Positions 8,039 to 17,007 are shown, numbered from the stretch's first letter. The stretch is 64,000 bases of DNA from Algibacter mikhailovii (GCF_014651495.1 NZ_BMWZ01000004.1:248001-312000), one strand, 5' to 3'. Made by a program: numbers and translations. Notes: generated by a model from the letters alone, not told the origin.

Positions 8039-9915
8039 TTTTGATAGTTCAAGGTCCATGATACGGTAATAGGCTCAGAAAAGTTATCCAGTTTTGATGA
8101 TACCTTTACCAGCGAAGACATGGCACCAACAGGAGAAGCATATTTAGTACTCATCTCAAGAGGTTCTACAGTAATGTTTTGATAACCCTTAGTTTCAAAG
8201 GATTGAACAACGCCATCACCATAATTTACAGTATTGCCATTAACAACCCCATCCGTAGAGAAACCGGCAAACTCCATAGAAAGGGTAACATTCTTGAGTG
8301 GTTTATTAGGAGTAATATAATCCGTTCTGGTCATACTTCCAGAATCAAACACATAGGTTGTTTCCACAGAAATACGATTTTCGGGCTTTGGTATGCGTTC
8401 TCTCCAATACCCATCGGATAGTTTCACCCTATCAAGTTCAACCTGCTTAATCCGAACGATAAGCTTTGATCCTTCTTCTTCTGTCCTGATAGATTTAAAA
8501 AACGAGAGCGGCTCAACTACAACACCATCTTCTAAGGTTAACTGCGGAAGCAATTGTGGGTATCTCCTAAAGGGACTACCTTGAACCATATCTATGGAAT
8601 ATGGAATAGGGAAATATGAATTAATTTCATGAAACCCCTTTCCCCCTCCTACCATAGGAAGTTCGATTACCTGATTATTGTCTCGAATTGTTAAGTGTGC
8701 TCGTTCATACTTACCCTTTGCAAACCACGTGAAATTATATCTAGGTAGGGTCATTAACCATGAGCTAAACTCAGAACCAGGGCGTTTGCTCGTATATCCA
8801 AGTTGTTTCCAAAAATTATAACTTGAAAGATGTTGATGAATTAAACTCAAATTTTCATCAAGAATGCGAGATTTGTTGCGATAGGGATCTGTTAGACGTC
8901 CATTTTCCCAAAAATTTATGGATTGCATTTCTGAGTCGTACCAAAAATTCATCAGTCGTTCGGTCACTTTAGTCTGAAACGCGTATCCTGCCTCCATTTC
9001 TTCTACCGAAAGAATCCCCATCATAGCTGCCGTTGATAAAATTTCTCCAAAAATTCCATCGCCATAAGGCCCAATGCTTCTACCGTATTGCAAACCTGCC
9101 CCGGTTTGATTCATAAGTGGCAAAATAAAATCTACTGATTTACGCATGCGTTCATTGAGCATTTTAGGAACCTCAGCATTTGTATCCAGAAATCTAGCAC
9201 ACAGTTCAGCAATCAGTACGATACTATAGCGATCAAAACGTCCTTCACCCTCTGTTTCATCAGAAAACCCATATACCCCTGAATGCTCATCAATATGACT
9301 GAGCATTATTTCTAGCAACTTATTACTCCCAGCTTCAGTTTCCCAGCCCATAAGAAACCGCAGCCGGGCAATAGAAAAGGCAACGCCATAATAGTTTGTA
9401 GGCACACCTTCTTGCAGTTTATATTCGGGAATGGATACAAATTTCCGCCAGTCCAATTTAACTTTCAATATCTCAAGTGTATCCTTATCCAACACCTGGT
9501 CTAACAAACCCGCCTCTTGCAAACGGTAAATAGCCAACATATAATAATATGCACCCCACTTGACATTATCCATATCTAAAGTCATTTTAGCCAGATCGTT
9601 GTAACTGTGTATATATGTATCAAACTCTGGGGCAGTTTTTGGTGTAGCTAAAATAAGGTATGAAAACCCTAAGGCTATTTTTCCAGGCAGAAAATTATGA
9701 GGCTTATCAAATGTTCTTACACCGTCTAACTCAAAGTCCAATCGTTCGTTATCTAGCTTATGAATCAATGCCCTTAGATGAGGTAAGACCGTCTGTTCAA
9801 CTATATCATCCATAGATCGAATTTCTGACTCTTGGCCTTGGACAAGCATTGGAATTACTAGGCATATAAAGAGAAAACATTGTAGCAATCTGTTGTTATT
9901 TTTAAAAATCATCAT
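8035..9915 (-). CDS. secreted polysaccharide-lyase-like protein (family uncertain)
   Basis: 626 residues with a signal peptide ending near LVQGQ. Residues about 30-400 are helix-rich with spaced aromatics and Gly (KWGAYYYMLAIYRLQE, PTNYYGVAFSIARLRF, AGLQYGRSIGPYGDGIFGE), as in the (alpha/alpha)-toroid domain of heparinase- or alginate-lyase-like enzymes. The rest is beta-rich (LIVRIKQVELD, VETTYVFDSGSMTRTDYI), as in their C-terminal sandwich. I do not recognise a CAZy family and no catalytic residue can be assigned safely; Tyr/Arg in LQYGRSIGPYG are candidates. No susC/susD or sulfatase is next to it. It could equally be a non-catalytic relative. Confidence 0.5.
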   Translation of the reverse strand: MMIFKNNNRLLQCFLFICLVIPMLVQGQESEIRSMDDIVEQTVLPHLRALIHKLDNERLDFELDGVRTFDKPHNFLPGKIALGFSYLILATPKTAPEFDTYIHSYNDLAKMTLDMDNVKWGAYYYMLAIYRLQEAGLLDQVLDKDTLEILKVKLDWRKFVSIPEYKLQEGVPTNYYGVAFSIARLRFLMGWETEAGSNKLLEIMLSHIDEHSGVYGFSDETEGEGRFDRYSIVLIAELCARFLDTNAEVPKMLNERMRKSVDFILPLMNQTGAGLQYGRSIGPYGDGIFGEILSTAAMMGILSVEEMEAGYAFQTKVTERLMNFWYDSEMQSINFWENGRLTDPYRNKSRILDENLSLIHQHLSSYNFWKQLGYTSKRPGSEFSSWLMTLPRYNFTWFAKGKYERAHLTIRDNNQVIELPMVGGGKGFHEINSYFPIPYSIDMVQGSPFRRYPQLLPQLTLEDGVVVEPLSFFKSIRTEEEGSKLIVRIKQVELDRVKLSDGYWRERIPKPENRISVETTYVFDSGSMTRTDYITPNKPLKNVTLSMEFAGFSTDGVVNGNTVNYGDGVVQSFETKGYQNITVEPLEMSTKYASPVGAMSSLVKVSSKLDNFSEPITVSWTLNYQN

Positions 9916-10230
9916 ATTTCAATTTTTATTCTACAAGTAAGGACGGGAACAAGTACCGTACATAATATTTTGTAATTCCTAAAGTTTAATTTATCATCTT
10001 AATACTATTATTTTCCAAAACACTAAGATAGCTATATCACAATGAATCGTCATGTTCTAAAAGAAACTCATATTAATTTGATAGTATTATAAGTAGGGTA
10101 ATGTCAAACGTATTTTAAGACCAATTTAATCGTGTTCCAATCTATCATTATATCCCCAATCGGTCAAATTCCTTTTAATCGTTATGCATTAAAATAAAAC
10201 CACCTTATATTCATATCCTAAACAAACCTT
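9916..10230. other. gene-free stretch downstream of the UDG-family gene
   Basis: About 315 bp between two minus-strand genes. The sequence is AT-rich with no open frame of interest, no clear hairpin terminator and no exact TAnnTTTG box on the minus strand. It should contain the promoter of the 626-residue secreted protein, but I cannot place it. Confidence 0.4.
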
Positions 10231-10923
10231 TTACAAAAACGCACTATACTGCATCACTCTAAAATCAAAGGTGTTGAAACCAGGAATACTAGCCTTTAGC
10301 TGTTTGTAAAGAGGTAATCTACTAATAGAAATATTAGCAGCTCCAGAGCTTGAGGTTAAAGAAACCGTTCTAATTTTTCTAGGCGATTTATAATTTTCTG
10401 TGCGTTTGTTTGGCAAAAGAAATTCATGTATTCGCGGTACTTCATTTGAAATCAATTTCAATTTCAGATTATGATCTTTCAAATGTTTTCTAAAAAAATA
10501 TTCAGGTCCGTTTTTACTATTACCACCAGTAAACAATAAGGTTTCTATTTTGGGGTACGCTTTTAAATAAGAAATAATATCTCGGAGTTTAATGTTTTTC
10601 ATCCCCAAATCAGAAGCATCTATTTTATCCCGTTCACAGCTAGCAACGATATCACAAACGCCAATCTTATTTTTAATTAGAAACTGTTTGCGCTCTTCAA
10701 TAGCTTCTTGAGAATTATTATATCTCAAATTCAAATTATAAATTTCATCAATAAATAACCACAGCGAATTGTAATAACTGCCGTAACAAAAATCTACATC
10801 TTTTTCTAATAATGCACCCGTTGAAAATCTCGGAGGTGGCAGCGTACCCACTATTAATTTTGTGGTATCTGTTTTTATAAAAGGCTTATATGGATGAATG
10901 TGCTTGAACATTATAAGTACCAA
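10231..10923 (-). CDS. uracil-DNA glycosylase superfamily protein
   Basis: 230 residues. The N-terminal motif LIVGTLPPPRFSTG resembles motif A of the UDG/MUG superfamily. DVDFCYGSYYNSLW matches the active-site loop of Bacteroidota UDG-like proteins, and SLTSSSGAANISI near the C-terminus corresponds to the substrate-binding loop. The predicted role is removal of a damaged or mismatched base from DNA, but the glycosylase activity of this branch is not established. The start may be the ATG at 10923 or the one four codons inside (10911, MFKHIHPYK), which better fits the beginning of the domain. Isolated, minus strand. Confidence 0.65.
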   Translation of the reverse strand: MVLIMFKHIHPYKPFIKTDTTKLIVGTLPPPRFSTGALLEKDVDFCYGSYYNSLWLFIDEIYNLNLRYNNSQEAIEERKQFLIKNKIGVCDIVASCERDKIDASDLGMKNIKLRDIISYLKAYPKIETLLFTGGNSKNGPEYFFRKHLKDHNLKLKLISNEVPRIHEFLLPNKRTENYKSPRKIRTVSLTSSSGAANISISRLPLYKQLKASIPGFNTFDFRVMQYSAFL

Positions 10924-11096
10924 AATACAAGCATTTTATTAAATACAATCCAAATGCCTCATGAATTATAAGCTTTCAAAAAACAAAGTATCTTATGGTA
11001 GTATATTCCTGAAAGAGCTAATACGAAAGCACAAGCTTCCTTTGACTACATTAAGTCATAACACCCCAGCTATGAACTCAATGAAAAACAGGAAAA

Positions 11097-11128
11097 AAAA
11101 AAGAGCTTCAATTATGAAGCTCTTTTTT
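11097..11128 (-). terminator. rho-independent terminator
   Basis: A perfect 14-bp stem (11097-11110 with 11115-11128) has a 4-nt loop and A/T-rich stem ends. It lies 22 bp past the stop of the minus-strand outer-membrane protein gene. Its presence argues against any plus-strand gene crossing here. Confidence 0.85.
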
Positions 11129-11150
11129 ATCTTTTTATTTATCTGGTATA

Positions 11151-11582
11151 TTACAGTTTCATTGTCACACCAATACCGCCTGTTGCACCTTGAGTACTGG
11201 CGCCTCCAAGCTCTAAATATACACCCCATTTGTCATTCCAAAACCATCGTCCACCAACATGGAGACCAATATCAAATCCGCTACTGGTATTACCACTTCC
11301 ACTATAAATGGCATAACCTGCACCTACACCACCATATACATCCCAAGCCTCAGCAGTTAAATCAAATAAATTATCAAAATAATAATTTCCTTTCACATTT
11401 AATGTTATCCAATCAAAGTCTAAACTGGTTGAAGCCCCAGGTGCGATAGTAATATCTTTGTGCACAGGTATTTCGTAATTAACACCTATTAACCCAATAT
11501 TCAACTCGCTTCTGGCTTGACCAAAAACATTGACTGTAAAACAAGTAATAAAACATACTACTAATAAAAAAGTTTTGTTCAT
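11151..11582 (-). CDS. small outer-membrane beta-barrel protein
   Basis: 143 residues from the ATG at 11582 (MNKTFLLVV). This start places a typical signal peptide (ending VNVFGQA) at the N-terminus; the longer open frame starting at 11681 adds 33 unlikely residues. The mature part has alternating strands with Gly and aromatics (GVGAGYAIYSG, GFDIGLHVGGRWFW, WGVYLELGGAS) and ends in VTMKL, a plausible outer-membrane C-terminal strand. Size suggests about eight strands, an OmpW/OmpX-like barrel. Function unknown. A terminator follows immediately. Confidence 0.7.
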   Translation of the reverse strand: MNKTFLLVVCFITCFTVNVFGQARSELNIGLIGVNYEIPVHKDITIAPGASTSLDFDWITLNVKGNYYFDNLFDLTAEAWDVYGGVGAGYAIYSGSGNTSSGFDIGLHVGGRWFWNDKWGVYLELGGASTQGATGGIGVTMKL

Positions 11583-11711
11583 AATTATAAAGTTTATTCT
11601 GGTTGTTAGTTTAACGAATGTACAATATAATTTTATCTTCCCAAATTGTTTTTGGTGTAATTGTGTATAAAAATGTTGCATTTAAACCTATAGGTTTCAA
11701 TTCCAAAAAAC

Positions 11712-12518
11712 TTATCTTTTTGTAGCCTTTAAGGTAAAAATTAATGGATATAATTTATCCTTGGTTTCATACATTCCAGATTCAGTTTGAACTAAATTTG
11801 GTAATACATCATAAGGGCTTTCATGAAACTCCTTTAAATACTCAATTTGTAGACCGGCGTTAGTTAATGCAGAAACGACTTCCCCCAAACCATGATTCCA
11901 AGCATATTCTTTACTTATCATAGCGGCATTTTCATTGGCATAGGTACCTTCGTACTCCTCATAAATAACTTCGTCTTGCATGTAGCCATATTTCATTTTC
12001 AAGGAATCTTCTAAATAATCAAACATCCAAACTATTGGATGAAATTCTGCCATAAAAAAGGTACCTCCTTTTTTTAAGCGTTCTGCAATCATTTGACCCC
12101 AAGGTTTTAAATCTGGCAACCAACCTATAACACCATAACTGGTATACACAATATCAAATGTGTCGCTAATAAAACTTGAAGTATCTAAAACATTACAGCA
12201 TACAAATTCTGCGTCTAATTTCAATTCGTCGTTGAGACGCCTTGCCAAATTAACACCCTCATCACTCAAATCCACGCCAACACATTGGGCTCCCATTCTA
12301 CTCCAACTAAGCGTATCTTGACCAAAATGACACTGTAAATGTAATAATGATTTCCCAGTTACATTGCCAAGCGCTTCTAACTCATAGGTCTGTAATGATG
12401 AGGCTCCATTTTTAAAAGCTTGCATATTATACATATCACTTTTCGCATGTATTTTAACTTTGGAATTCCAAGTGGCTTTATTAGTTTCGAAATATTTTTT
12501 ATTGGTAGTCATGCTCAA
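11712..12518 (-). CDS. class I SAM-dependent methyltransferase
   Basis: 268 residues, soluble. Motif I is unusual (SLLHLQCHFGQDTLSWS instead of a VLDxGxGxG loop), followed by CVGVDLSDEGVNLA for the acidic ribose-binding residue, and FDIVYTSYGVIGWLPDL for motif IV. This glycine-poor motif I is characteristic of a common bacterial Methyltransf_11/25 subgroup whose substrate is unknown. Start: ATG at 12518, or the second Met two codons later. It is divergent from the lipoprotein gene, with only 27 bp between the start codons, so the two must share promoter space. Confidence 0.8.
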   Translation of the reverse strand: MSMTTNKKYFETNKATWNSKVKIHAKSDMYNMQAFKNGASSLQTYELEALGNVTGKSLLHLQCHFGQDTLSWSRMGAQCVGVDLSDEGVNLARRLNDELKLDAEFVCCNVLDTSSFISDTFDIVYTSYGVIGWLPDLKPWGQMIAERLKKGGTFFMAEFHPIVWMFDYLEDSLKMKYGYMQDEVIYEEYEGTYANENAAMISKEYAWNHGLGEVVSALTNAGLQIEYLKEFHESPYDVLPNLVQTESGMYETKDKLYPLIFTLKATKR

Positions 12519-12522
12519 GTTA

Positions 12523-12530
12523 TATCTTTA
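12523..12530 (+). promoter_or_regulatory. possible -7 element TATCTTTA
   Basis: One mismatch from TAnnTTTG, 15 bp upstream of the lipoprotein start at 12546. The spacing fits the other promoters in this window, but the match is imperfect and the box would overlap the divergent methyltransferase leader. Confidence 0.3.
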
Positions 12531-12545
12531 CAAAAAAACTAAGTT

Positions 12546-13202
12546 ATGAAAATTCTATTTTACACTATTTTGGCTTTTGCTCTTGTAACAAATTGTAAAG
12601 AAACCCAAAAATCACCTGTTAGTTCAAATACCCAACCCGAGCTATCCATAGCACAAAAAATAGCGAATGCCCATGGTTTTAAGAATTGGAAGCATGTTTC
12701 AGAAATACAGTTTACGTTTAATAATAACCGCCATTGGTCATGGTCTCCAAAATCTGATACGGTTACACTCCGTACAGAAAAAGACAGCCTTAGTTACAAC
12801 AGAAAAACGATAGATAGCATTTCACTCAAGGCAGATAGAGCTTTTATAAATGATAAATTTTGGTTACTAATTCCCTTTCAGTTAGTTTGGGATAAAAGTG
12901 CTACAATTACTCAGCCAGAAAAAGAGCAAGCTCCAATAAGCAAGTTGACTTTGAATAAAATTACCCTAACCTACCCTACAGAAGGTGGCTATACACCAGG
13001 TGATGCTTATGACATTTACTATGCAGATGATTTTATTATAAAAGAATGGGTGTTTAGGAAAGGAAATAAGGACAAGGCTTCACTAATGAACACTTTTGAA
13101 AATTATAAAAACTATAATGGGTTAATGTTAGCGAGTGATCATAAAAAAGAAGGTTCAGATTGGAATTTAACCTTAACGAATATTGCTGTTATTTTAGAAT
13201 AA
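12546..13202 (+). CDS. predicted lipoprotein of unknown function
   Basis: 218 residues. The signal is short with a Cys at position 17 (FALVTNC), a Bacteroidota-style lipobox, so membrane anchoring is likely. The mature region is beta-rich, with WSWSPKSDTVTLR, FWLLIPFQLVWD, KITLTYPTEGGYTPGDAY and EWVFRKGN. The alternating strands and size resemble LolA/LolB-like half-barrels that hold a lipid, but I cannot assign a family. It is followed by a terminator at 13296-13328. Confidence 0.65.
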   Translation: MKILFYTILAFALVTNCKETQKSPVSSNTQPELSIAQKIANAHGFKNWKHVSEIQFTFNNNRHWSWSPKSDTVTLRTEKDSLSYNRKTIDSISLKADRAFINDKFWLLIPFQLVWDKSATITQPEKEQAPISKLTLNKITLTYPTEGGYTPGDAYDIYYADDFIIKEWVFRKGNKDKASLMNTFENYKNYNGLMLASDHKKEGSDWNLTLTNIAVILE

Positions 13203-13295
13203 TTAATTAATTTTTGTTTTAACGAAATCTTTTTAATACCCCAATACGTATATAAAATATAATATTTATTTTCCGCGTCATGCGTCTATATATAT

Positions 13296-13328
13296 CAAAG
13301 CGCTTAAATCAATGGTTTAAGCGCTTTG
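13296..13328 (+). terminator. rho-independent terminator
   Basis: A perfect 13-bp stem (13296-13308 with 13316-13328) with a 7-nt loop is followed by a T-rich stretch on the plus strand. It ends the lipoprotein transcript and sits 10 bp from the stop of the converging CDGSH gene. Confidence 0.85.
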
Positions 13329-13338
13329 TCTTTTTATT

Positions 13339-13758
13339 CTAGCCTTTAAATGCTACTTCCACATGAGCTCCATCACAGTAGGGCTTATTTTTAGAAGCAC
13401 CACATCTGCAGAAGGCCGTTGTTTTATTTTTTGTTTCAGAAGATCCGTCCTTAGCAACAACTTGGAGTGTACCATAAACTAATAAAGGCCCGTTCTCTAA
13501 TACCTCTACTTTAGTCTCTAAGGTTTCTGCTGTTTTATCCTCTTTAGCATTCATATAGAATCTAAGTGCGCCGGAAGGACATTGTTTAACCTGATCAATA
13601 ATAGTTTCCGTTTTTGAGGCATCTATTTTAATCCAAGGTCTTAATTTTGGTCGAAATACTTCGGGCAACCCTTTGGCACAAATAGCCGAATGAATGCATC
13701 TTTCAGCTTCCCACACTACAGTGGTCTCTCCGTTCGAATATTCCCTTATTTTACTCAT
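13339..13758 (-). CDS. (4Fe-4S) mono-cluster / CDGSH iron-sulfur fusion protein
   Basis: 139 residues in two modules. The first 75 residues are a divergent single-cluster ferredoxin domain (Fer4_19): CIHSAICAKG and a later QCPSGAL supply the cysteines. The C-terminal 40 residues are a CDGSH domain with the full ligand pattern CRCGASKNKPYCDGAH (three Cys and one His binding a 2Fe-2S cluster). Bacterial proteins of this layout are probably electron or cluster carriers in the cytoplasm. It is divergent from the kynurenine operon (about 117 bp between starts), and a link to the iron enzymes there is possible but unproven. Confidence 0.85.
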   Translation of the reverse strand: MSKIREYSNGETTVVWEAERCIHSAICAKGLPEVFRPKLRPWIKIDASKTETIIDQVKQCPSGALRFYMNAKEDKTAETLETKVEVLENGPLLVYGTLQVVAKDGSSETKNKTTAFCRCGASKNKPYCDGAHVEVAFKG

Positions 13759-13842
13759 AGCTTTAAGTTTTTACTAAATATACGAAAAATCAAAGGAATG
13801 AAATGGAAGTATTTCTAGCGTGTTTTCTAAAGTTTTAATCCT

Positions 13843-13850
13843 TATTTTTG
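13843..13850 (+). promoter_or_regulatory. -7 element TATTTTTG of the kynurenine operon
   Basis: Matches TAnnTTTG exactly and lies 25 bp upstream of the kynU start codon, the same spacing as other strong candidates here. A TG-rich stretch about 20 bp further upstream could be the -33 region. Confidence 0.55.
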
Positions 13851-13875
13851 TTAGAAACCTTAAAAACCCAAGCCA

Positions 13876-15150
13876 TTGTCCGATTATAAATTAGGGGTTG
13901 CTTACGCCTTAGAACAAGATCAAAAAGACGACTTGAAGGCCTACAGACAGCAATTTCATATACCAAAAGATGCAGCAGGTAATAATTGGATTTATATGAC
14001 AGGAAATTCGTTAGGACTGCAACCTAAATCCACAAAGTCTTATATCAATGAAGAACTCGAAGATTGGGCGAATTTGGGTGTTGAAGGTCATACTCAAGGC
14101 AAAACACCTTGGTTATCCTACCATGAACTTCTCACTGATAAAATGGCTCAAATAGTAGGGGCAAAATCTCAAGAAGTCATTGTTATGAATACCCTAACGG
14201 CCAACCTGCATTTTATGATGGTTTCTTTTTATAAGCCATCTAAAACACGCTTTAAAATAGTAATCGAGAGTGACGCCTTCCCTTCTGATAAGTATGCCGT
14301 ACAATCCCAATTACGTCATCATGGTTTTGATGATAATGAAGGCCTTGTTTTATGGAAATCAAGACGAGGTGAAGTCCTCTTAAGACACGAAGATTTAGAA
14401 ACTATTCTTGAAGAGCAAGGCGACGAAATTGCACTTATTTTAATTGGTGGAGTTAACTATTACACAGGGCAGTTTCTTGACTTAAAACGCATCACTCAGC
14501 TTGGTCATAAATACAATTGTGTTGTAGGCTTTGATTGTGCTCATGGGGCAGGTAATGTTGCTCTAAATCTTCATGACTCCGGTGCCGATTTTGCGGTATG
14601 GTGTACTTATAAATATTTAAATGCGGGCCCCGGTAGTTTAGGCGGTTGTTTTGTTCACGAACGCCATGCCCATAAAAAGGATTTAAATCGTTTTACTGGA
14701 TGGTGGAGTCACAATAAACAAACACGCTTTAATATGCGGGATGAATTTGACCAGTTACCTGGTGCTGAAGGTTGGCAACTCAGTAACCCACCTATACTAT
14801 CGATGGCGGCGATAAAAGCCTCTCTTGACATGTTTCATGAGGTTGGTATGTCTAAATTGATTACTAAGTCAAATAAGTTAACTGGGTATTTAGAATTTCT
14901 ACTCAAGCAACTCGGAGAAAACACAATACGAATAATTACCCCATACAACACAAATGAGCGGGGGTGCCAACTATCTATTCAAGTAAAAAACGCCAATAAA
15001 GCTTTACATGATAAACTTACAAATGAAGGCGTAATTAGCGACTGGAGAGCGCCTGATGTTATTCGTTGTGCTCCCGTTCCCTTATACAACTCTTTTACAG
15101 ATGTGTACCATCTTGTTGAAAAACTAAAATCAATTTTAAATGAACAATAA
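13876..15150 (+). CDS. kynU: kynureninase
   Basis: 424 residues. It cleaves L-kynurenine to anthranilate, and 3-hydroxykynurenine to 3-hydroxyanthranilate, with release of alanine, using PLP. The sequence shows MTGNSLGLQPKS near the N-terminus, FDCAHGAGNVALNLHDSGADF for the PLP-contacting region, and CTYKYLNAGPGSLGG with the Schiff-base lysine at about residue 246. The start is unusual: an in-frame stop at 13861 is followed by only one plausible initiator, the TTG at 13876, and the next ATG would remove conserved residues. The 3' end overlaps the monooxygenase start by 11 bp. It is the first gene of a kynurenine degradation cluster. Confidence 0.93.
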   Translation: MSDYKLGVAYALEQDQKDDLKAYRQQFHIPKDAAGNNWIYMTGNSLGLQPKSTKSYINEELEDWANLGVEGHTQGKTPWLSYHELLTDKMAQIVGAKSQEVIVMNTLTANLHFMMVSFYKPSKTRFKIVIESDAFPSDKYAVQSQLRHHGFDDNEGLVLWKSRRGEVLLRHEDLETILEEQGDEIALILIGGVNYYTGQFLDLKRITQLGHKYNCVVGFDCAHGAGNVALNLHDSGADFAVWCTYKYLNAGPGSLGGCFVHERHAHKKDLNRFTGWWSHNKQTRFNMRDEFDQLPGAEGWQLSNPPILSMAAIKASLDMFHEVGMSKLITKSNKLTGYLEFLLKQLGENTIRIITPYNTNERGCQLSIQVKNANKALHDKLTNEGVISDWRAPDVIRCAPVPLYNSFTDVYHLVEKLKSILNEQ

Positions 15151-16543
15151 ACAGAACGTACTCATTATTGGAGCAGGACTTTGTGGGAGTCTTTTGGCGC
15201 TGCGCTTAGGTCAAAGAGGATTTAACGTTTCTGTATATGAAAAGCGACCTGATTTACGCAAGGTTGAAATCAGTGCTGGACGATCTATAAATTTAGCTTT
15301 TTCTGATCGTGGCTATAAGGCTATAAAGCTGGTAGGTCTGGAAAAACAAGTAAAACAACTCTGCATACCTATGCATGGCCGCATGATTCATGATGCACAT
15401 GGTAATACCTTTCAATCCAATTACAGCGGCAGACCTCATGAATTTATTAATTCGATTTCTCGTGGCGATTTAAATGCTTTACTTTTGAATGAAGCTGAAA
15501 AACATGAAAATGTCAGCATCTATTTTGACCAAGCATGTCAGTCCGTCGATTTTGAAAAAACAACAGCCCTATTCAAAGATTATAAATCACAGGATGTGTT
15601 TGTAGAAGATGCTGATATTATTATCGGTACGGATGGCGCAGGATCAGTTTTGCGAAAAAGTTACTATTTAGCTAAAAAATTTCTATTCAGTTTTTCCCAA
15701 AACTATTTAACGCATGGCTATAAAGAATTATGTATTCTTTCAAAAGAAAATGGTGATTTTAGATTACACAAAAACGCATTGCATATATGGCCTCGCGGAA
15801 GTTTTATGCTCATTGCATTACCCAATTTAGACGGTAGTTTCACCGTGACCCTATTTTTAAGCTATGATGAGGGGCAATACAACTTTAATAATCTTACAAA
15901 AGAAGCTGTAGTATTAGAGTTTTTTAAAAACGAATTTCCGGACGCTTTAGCCTTAATGCCAAATCTATTGGATGACTTTTTTAAAAACCCTACGGCACCA
16001 TTGGGCACCATAAAATGTGCGCCTTGGCACTACAAAGGAAACACCCTTTTAATGGGTGATGCCGCACATGCTATTGTACCGTTTTACGGACAAGGTATGA
16101 ATGCATCATTTGAAGATGTTATAGAATTTGACAAGGTTTTGGATATGAAACTTAAAAATTGGGAAGAGATATGCAAGACCTATGCTCGAGGTAGAAAAAA
16201 AGATACAGATGCTATTGCTGATTTGGCTATCGATAATTTCCACGAAATGAAGGACCATGTAGCCAACCCCATATTTCAAGAAAAGCGTAAGTTAGAAATG
16301 GCCTTAGAAAAGGCGTTTCCAAACGCCTATGTCTCTAAATATTCAATGGTTACGTTTAATGAAGACATGGGCTATCGAGAAGCCATGCTAAAAGGACGGG
16401 CACAGGATAAAGCTATTTTAAACCTATTACATAGTGGCCGTATACAGTTACAAGATGACTTAAAACGTACTTTAGAAATAATAAATCAAGAAACTCAAGC
16501 TATTCTGGCAGATAATGAAATTGCCGGTTTTAAAAGTACCTAA
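15140..16543 (+). CDS. kmo: kynurenine 3-monooxygenase
   Basis: 467 residues, FAD-dependent aromatic hydroxylase converting kynurenine to 3-hydroxykynurenine with NADPH and O2. It begins with the Rossmann dinucleotide motif VLIIGAGLCGSLLALRL and EKRPDLR, then has SAGRSINLAFSDRG and RGDLNALLL, DADIIIGTDGAGSVLRKS (DG motif), and LLMGDAAHAIVPFYGQGMNASFED (GD motif binding FAD ribityl). Length and motif order match bacterial KMO. The start codon lies inside the end of kynU (11-bp overlap), implying coupled translation. The C-terminus is not obviously hydrophobic, so a membrane anchor like that of the mitochondrial enzyme is not evident. Confidence 0.94.
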   Translation: MNNKQNVLIIGAGLCGSLLALRLGQRGFNVSVYEKRPDLRKVEISAGRSINLAFSDRGYKAIKLVGLEKQVKQLCIPMHGRMIHDAHGNTFQSNYSGRPHEFINSISRGDLNALLLNEAEKHENVSIYFDQACQSVDFEKTTALFKDYKSQDVFVEDADIIIGTDGAGSVLRKSYYLAKKFLFSFSQNYLTHGYKELCILSKENGDFRLHKNALHIWPRGSFMLIALPNLDGSFTVTLFLSYDEGQYNFNNLTKEAVVLEFFKNEFPDALALMPNLLDDFFKNPTAPLGTIKCAPWHYKGNTLLMGDAAHAIVPFYGQGMNASFEDVIEFDKVLDMKLKNWEEICKTYARGRKKDTDAIADLAIDNFHEMKDHVANPIFQEKRKLEMALEKAFPNAYVSKYSMVTFNEDMGYREAMLKGRAQDKAILNLLHSGRIQLQDDLKRTLEIINQETQAILADNEIAGFKST

Positions 16544-16564
16544 GAAACTCCTATATAGATCCTT

Positions 16565-17002
16565 ATGCATAAAATAACAGACAATATTTATATTTCATCA
16601 AATTTTAATGACATGAATTTAGAGCGCATTCATGACTTTATTAAACATTCATATTGGGGCCTATCAAGAACCTTTGAAGAGCAAAAAAAAGCTTCAGAAA
16701 ACACCATTAACTTTGGTTTATTTAAAAACAATCAACAAATAGCTTATGCTAGGGTTATGACAGACAAAGTATTTTTTGCTTATCTTTTGGATGTTTTTGT
16801 CGTAGCTAGCGAACAAAAAAATGGCTATGCTAAATTACTGATAAATCACATTATGACATTCCCTGAACTACAAGCGGTTAAAAAATGGATGCTTACCACA
16901 AAGGATGCTCATACACTTTATTCTAAATTTGGCTTTACAGCGATTAAAAGTCCAGAAAATCTGATGGAAAAACTAAACCCCCAAGCTAACAAAACACACT
17001 AA
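16565..17002 (+). CDS. GNAT family N-acetyltransferase
   Basis: 145 residues with the GNAT fold: NFGLFKNNQQIAYARVMTD (beta strands 2-4), DVFVVASEQKNGYAKLLINHI (acetyl-CoA-binding motif A in the form QxxGxA) and a final ALYSKFGF-like segment (TLYSKFGFTAI) that is standard in this superfamily. The substrate is unknown. It sits 21 bp after kmo and 5 bp before the SDR gene, so it is part of the operon, although acetylation is not a step of the known kynurenine route. Confidence 0.85.
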   Translation: MHKITDNIYISSNFNDMNLERIHDFIKHSYWGLSRTFEEQKKASENTINFGLFKNNQQIAYARVMTDKVFFAYLLDVFVVASEQKNGYAKLLINHIMTFPELQAVKKWMLTTKDAHTLYSKFGFTAIKSPENLMEKLNPQANKTH

Positions 17003-17007
17003 TAATT

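Noticed and set aside
10961-11449. 162-codon plus-strand open frame
   Set aside because: It lies opposite the outer-membrane protein gene, crosses a perfect terminator hairpin, and its product is a His/Tyr-rich string typical of an antisense shadow.
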